The translations under genes and the position numbers were made by a program. This document shows, piece by piece, positions 5,722-6,819 of a stretch of DNA of 6,819 nt (positions are counted from its first letter, which is position 1; every line of letters begins with the position of its first letter). Origin of the DNA: Thiotrichaceae bacterium (GTDB taxonomy: Bacteria; Pseudomonadota; Gammaproteobacteria; Thiotrichales; Thiotrichaceae); assembly GCA_027024625.1 (NCBI GenBank), contig JALVRY010000083.1, positions 1 through 6,819 on the forward strand. The letters are read 5' to 3'. The notes under the pieces were generated by a model. It worked only from the letters and a program-made list of their open reading frames with translations, was not told where the DNA came from and ran no database searches.

Positions 5722-6564
5722 GGCTTGACTGGCATGACCTAGGAGAAGGCGAAAACCAATGCGGTAGTTACGATCAACAAGCGAGTAGTGATTACGGCAG
5801 GCAGAACGCACGCCCCCGCCAACATCGAACCACGAGCCGCCCCGCACAACACAGTCAGAGCCTTCACTTGCACCTTTTGGGTCAATATCATCAAAAGCTA
5901 AATTATCTTGCCAGTAATCCTGACACCATTCCCATACATTGCCGTGCATTTCATGCAAACCCCGTGTATTAGGATTTTTCATTGATTTTACTGCAACCGT
6001 AGCTTGTTTTGCTCCATCACCCCAATCATCAGATGATTTCCACTCCCATAAACCACGGTAGTTAACCTTGTCTAAACTCAATTCACCTTCAAAATTAAAT
6101 GCCCCTGTTGTACCTGCTCTACAGGCATATTCCCACTCAGCCTCATATGGCAAACGGGCATTAAGCTCTGGTTTTATTTGATTGATTTTTTCTAAAAATT
6201 GCTGAGCATCCTCCCAACTAATTTGCTCTACGGGATTTTGCTTATTATCTGAAAAATAACTGGAATTTTCTCCCATTACTGCAAACCAAAATGCTTGTGT
6301 GACGGTGGTATCAGCTAACCAAAAACCTTGGGTAAGGGTTACTTGATGCAAGTCTTCATATGGGTATCTACCATCTTCATCTTCAGGTGACCCCATCATA
6401 AATTCACCTGCTGGTATCCAACGGAATATTTGCTCTATATCTTTGTAGCTAAACATTGCCCATAAGCCGTGAATGTCCTCACCCCATTCGGATGCCCAAA
6501 TGGGAGGGAAAGGTTCGGGGTAGGCTTTGCCTGCTTGTGTGTTTTTTTGTGAGGGTTTTGTCAT
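5713..6564 (-). CDS. FGE-sulfatase (SUMF1/EgtB/PvdO-like) domain protein
   Basis: This 283-aa protein has the full domain: PFPPIWASEWGED (18-30), FRWIPAGEFMMGSPEDEDGR (47-66), FWLADTTVTQAFWFAVMGEN (81-100), PVEQISWEDAQQFL (111-124), RLPYEAEWEYACRAGTTGAF (137-156), GLHEMHGNVWEWCQDYW (202-218), RGGSW (241-245) and VRSACRNHY...IGFRLLL (252-275). True FGE oxidises a sulfatase cysteine using two active-site cysteines near the C-terminus; aligned from memory, these positions are Gly249 and Ser254 here, so that activity is unlikely. No signal peptide is evident and no sulfatase gene is nearby. The start is the first ATG after an upstream in-frame stop; no good Shine-Dalgarno precedes it. Its last three codons lie in a palindrome. 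The C-terminal ~90 bp are 60% GC against about 33% for 6181-6300. The fold suggests a ligand-binding role or a DGR target. Confidence 0.88.
   Translation of the reverse strand: MTKPSQKNTQAGKAYPEPFPPIWASEWGEDIHGLWAMFSYKDIEQIFRWIPAGEFMMGSPEDEDGRYPYEDLHQVTLTQGFWLADTTVTQAFWFAVMGENSSYFSDNKQNPVEQISWEDAQQFLEKINQIKPELNARLPYEAEWEYACRAGTTGAFNFEGELSLDKVNYRGLWEWKSSDDWGDGAKQATVAVKSMKNPNTRGLHEMHGNVWEWCQDYWQDNLAFDDIDPKGASEGSDCVVRGGSWFDVGGGVRSACRNHYSLVDRNYRIGFRLLLGHASQATA
5749..5844 (-). other. GC-rich, variable-region-like CLec segment of the intact FGE gene
   Basis: This covers Arg241 to Arg272. GC is 54/90 over 5755-5844 by hand count. Compared with the truncated copy, the framework RGGSWF, G-G, VRSACR, HY and GF is kept. 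Changes cluster at DV/YN, G/L, N/D, the S-L-V/P-P stretch and the residues before GF, matching the surface-loop positions varied in CLec-fold DGR targets. Confidence 0.35.
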
Positions 6565-6592
6565 AGCTTTAAACTTTTTGAATGCAGCTCCA

Positions 6593-6639
6593 GCTTGTTC
6601 CCTGTTATTTGGGAATACATGTTAAGGAATTTATTCCTC
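6593..6639 (+). repeat. Dispersed ~47-bp repeat, copy 3
   Basis: GCTTGTTCCCTGTTATTTGG starts this copy; it ends AGGAATTTATTCCTC. It is the same length as copy 2 and 38/47 identical. It lies just upstream of the FGE start, in the same orientation as copies 1 and 2, so FGE reads away from it on the other strand. Confidence 0.75.
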
Positions 6640-6691
6640 GGATAATCACGCTATAAATGCTTGTTTTCACGGGGAATAAATTCCCTAGCAT
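6619..6691. repeat. Inverted pair of the repeat tail beside the group II intron
   Basis: The tail of copy 3 (6619-6641) recurs in inverted orientation at 6669-6691, matching at 19 of 23 positions. The core GGAATTTATTCC (6626-6637) and its exact complement GGAATAAATTCC (6673-6684) are perfect. The 27-nt interval between arms has no visible feature. The outer end lies 1 nt from the predicted intron 3' splice junction. Confidence 0.7.
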
Positions 6692-6692
6692 A

Positions 6693-6763
6693 ATAGGGGT
6701 AGGAAAAGTTTTCACACTTCCCCTCCCTCCGAACCGTACGTGCAGTTCTCCCGCATACGGCTC
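6693..6763 (-). ncRNA. Group II intron catalytic domains V and VI
   Basis: Domain V: GAGCCGTA (6763-6756) pairs with TACGGTTC (6738-6731), including the catalytic AGC triad at 6762-6760. There is a 2-nt CG bulge, and an upper stem TGCGG/CTGCA capped by a purine loop (GAGAA). Domain VI: the strand GGG-A-GGGGAAGT pairs with ACTTTTCCT-A-CCCC, with the bulged A as branch point. Confidence 0.82.
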
Positions 6764-6819
6764 TCCAGTTGATAGTTTCTTCATCGAGATTGGCACGCTA
6801 TAACCCAAGCTTCATGACT
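6693..6819 (-). mobile_element. Group II intron, 3' end (continues beyond window)
   Basis: The minus strand carries a domain V sequence (6763-6731) followed by a domain VI helix with a bulged adenosine. It ends CCTACCCCTAT at 6693, giving the canonical AY-type intron end with the branch-point A (6700) eight bases from the 3' terminus. Group II introns are self-splicing retroelements that usually encode a reverse transcriptase/maturase in domain IV; that part would lie beyond base 6819. Bases 6764-6819 are presumably the end of domain IV. A 67-residue reading frame across this RNA (6605-6808, minus) is a spurious translation often mis-annotated as a hypothetical protein. The 3' exon is non-coding repeat DNA, so no host gene is visibly interrupted. 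Confidence 0.82.

Noticed and set aside
4668..6691. CRISPR array from the repeats at 4668, 5389, 6593 and 6669
   Set aside because: Spacing is hundreds of bases with genes between, copies are degenerate, and one is inverted; there are no regular spacers.
6605..6808. 67-residue reading frame on the minus strand
   Set aside because: It runs through group II intron domains V and VI and the 3' exon repeat; its GEPYAGELHVRFGG stretch is the translation of domain V, not a protein.

Overview
The window looks like an AT-rich gammaproteobacterial chromosome. YaaA has the same length as its E. coli counterpart and reads alike along its whole length. The truncated gene at the left edge ends like AroG-type DAHP synthases. 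Abundant short intergenic repeats, sulfatase-modifying-factor (FGE) proteins and a group II intron are common in sulfur-oxidising Thiotrichales-like genomes, but that placement is a low-confidence inference.

The left half (1-4394) is core metabolism and housekeeping on the plus strand. It holds the end of a DAHP synthase gene overlapping hisD by 7 nt, then about 520 nt of non-coding hairpin repeats. Next is an unrecognised 557-aa membrane protein with a zinc ribbon and an N-terminal segment resembling the ribosomal L7/L12 C-terminal domain. Thirty-eight nucleotides downstream is yaaA (peroxide stress, iron homeostasis).

The right half (4395-6819) is an accessory region. It starts with a decayed Phd/YefM-type antitoxin on the minus strand, followed by an intact brnT-brnA toxin-antitoxin pair with a palindromic promoter. 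After these come two minus-strand FGE-sulfatase-domain genes: one complete, and one reduced to its C-terminal third and joined to a 64-bp palindrome. Three direct copies of a ~47-bp repeat (4668, 5389, 6593) bracket the toxin-antitoxin pair and the FGE pair like punctuation. At the right edge is the 3' end of a minus-strand group II intron (domains V and VI visible). It stops 1 nt from an inverted pair of the same repeat's tail.

The most interesting signal is in the two FGE C-termini. A segment of about 90 bp in each, with the C-type-lectin-like pattern RGGSW...VRSACR..Y...GF, is about 60-68% GC by hand count, against about 33% in the upstream part of the intact gene. The two copies differ mainly at the positions that are diversified in retroelement (DGR) target proteins, and the catalytic cysteines of true FGE appear to be missing. 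No reverse transcriptase or template repeat is present in the window, so this remains a hypothesis.
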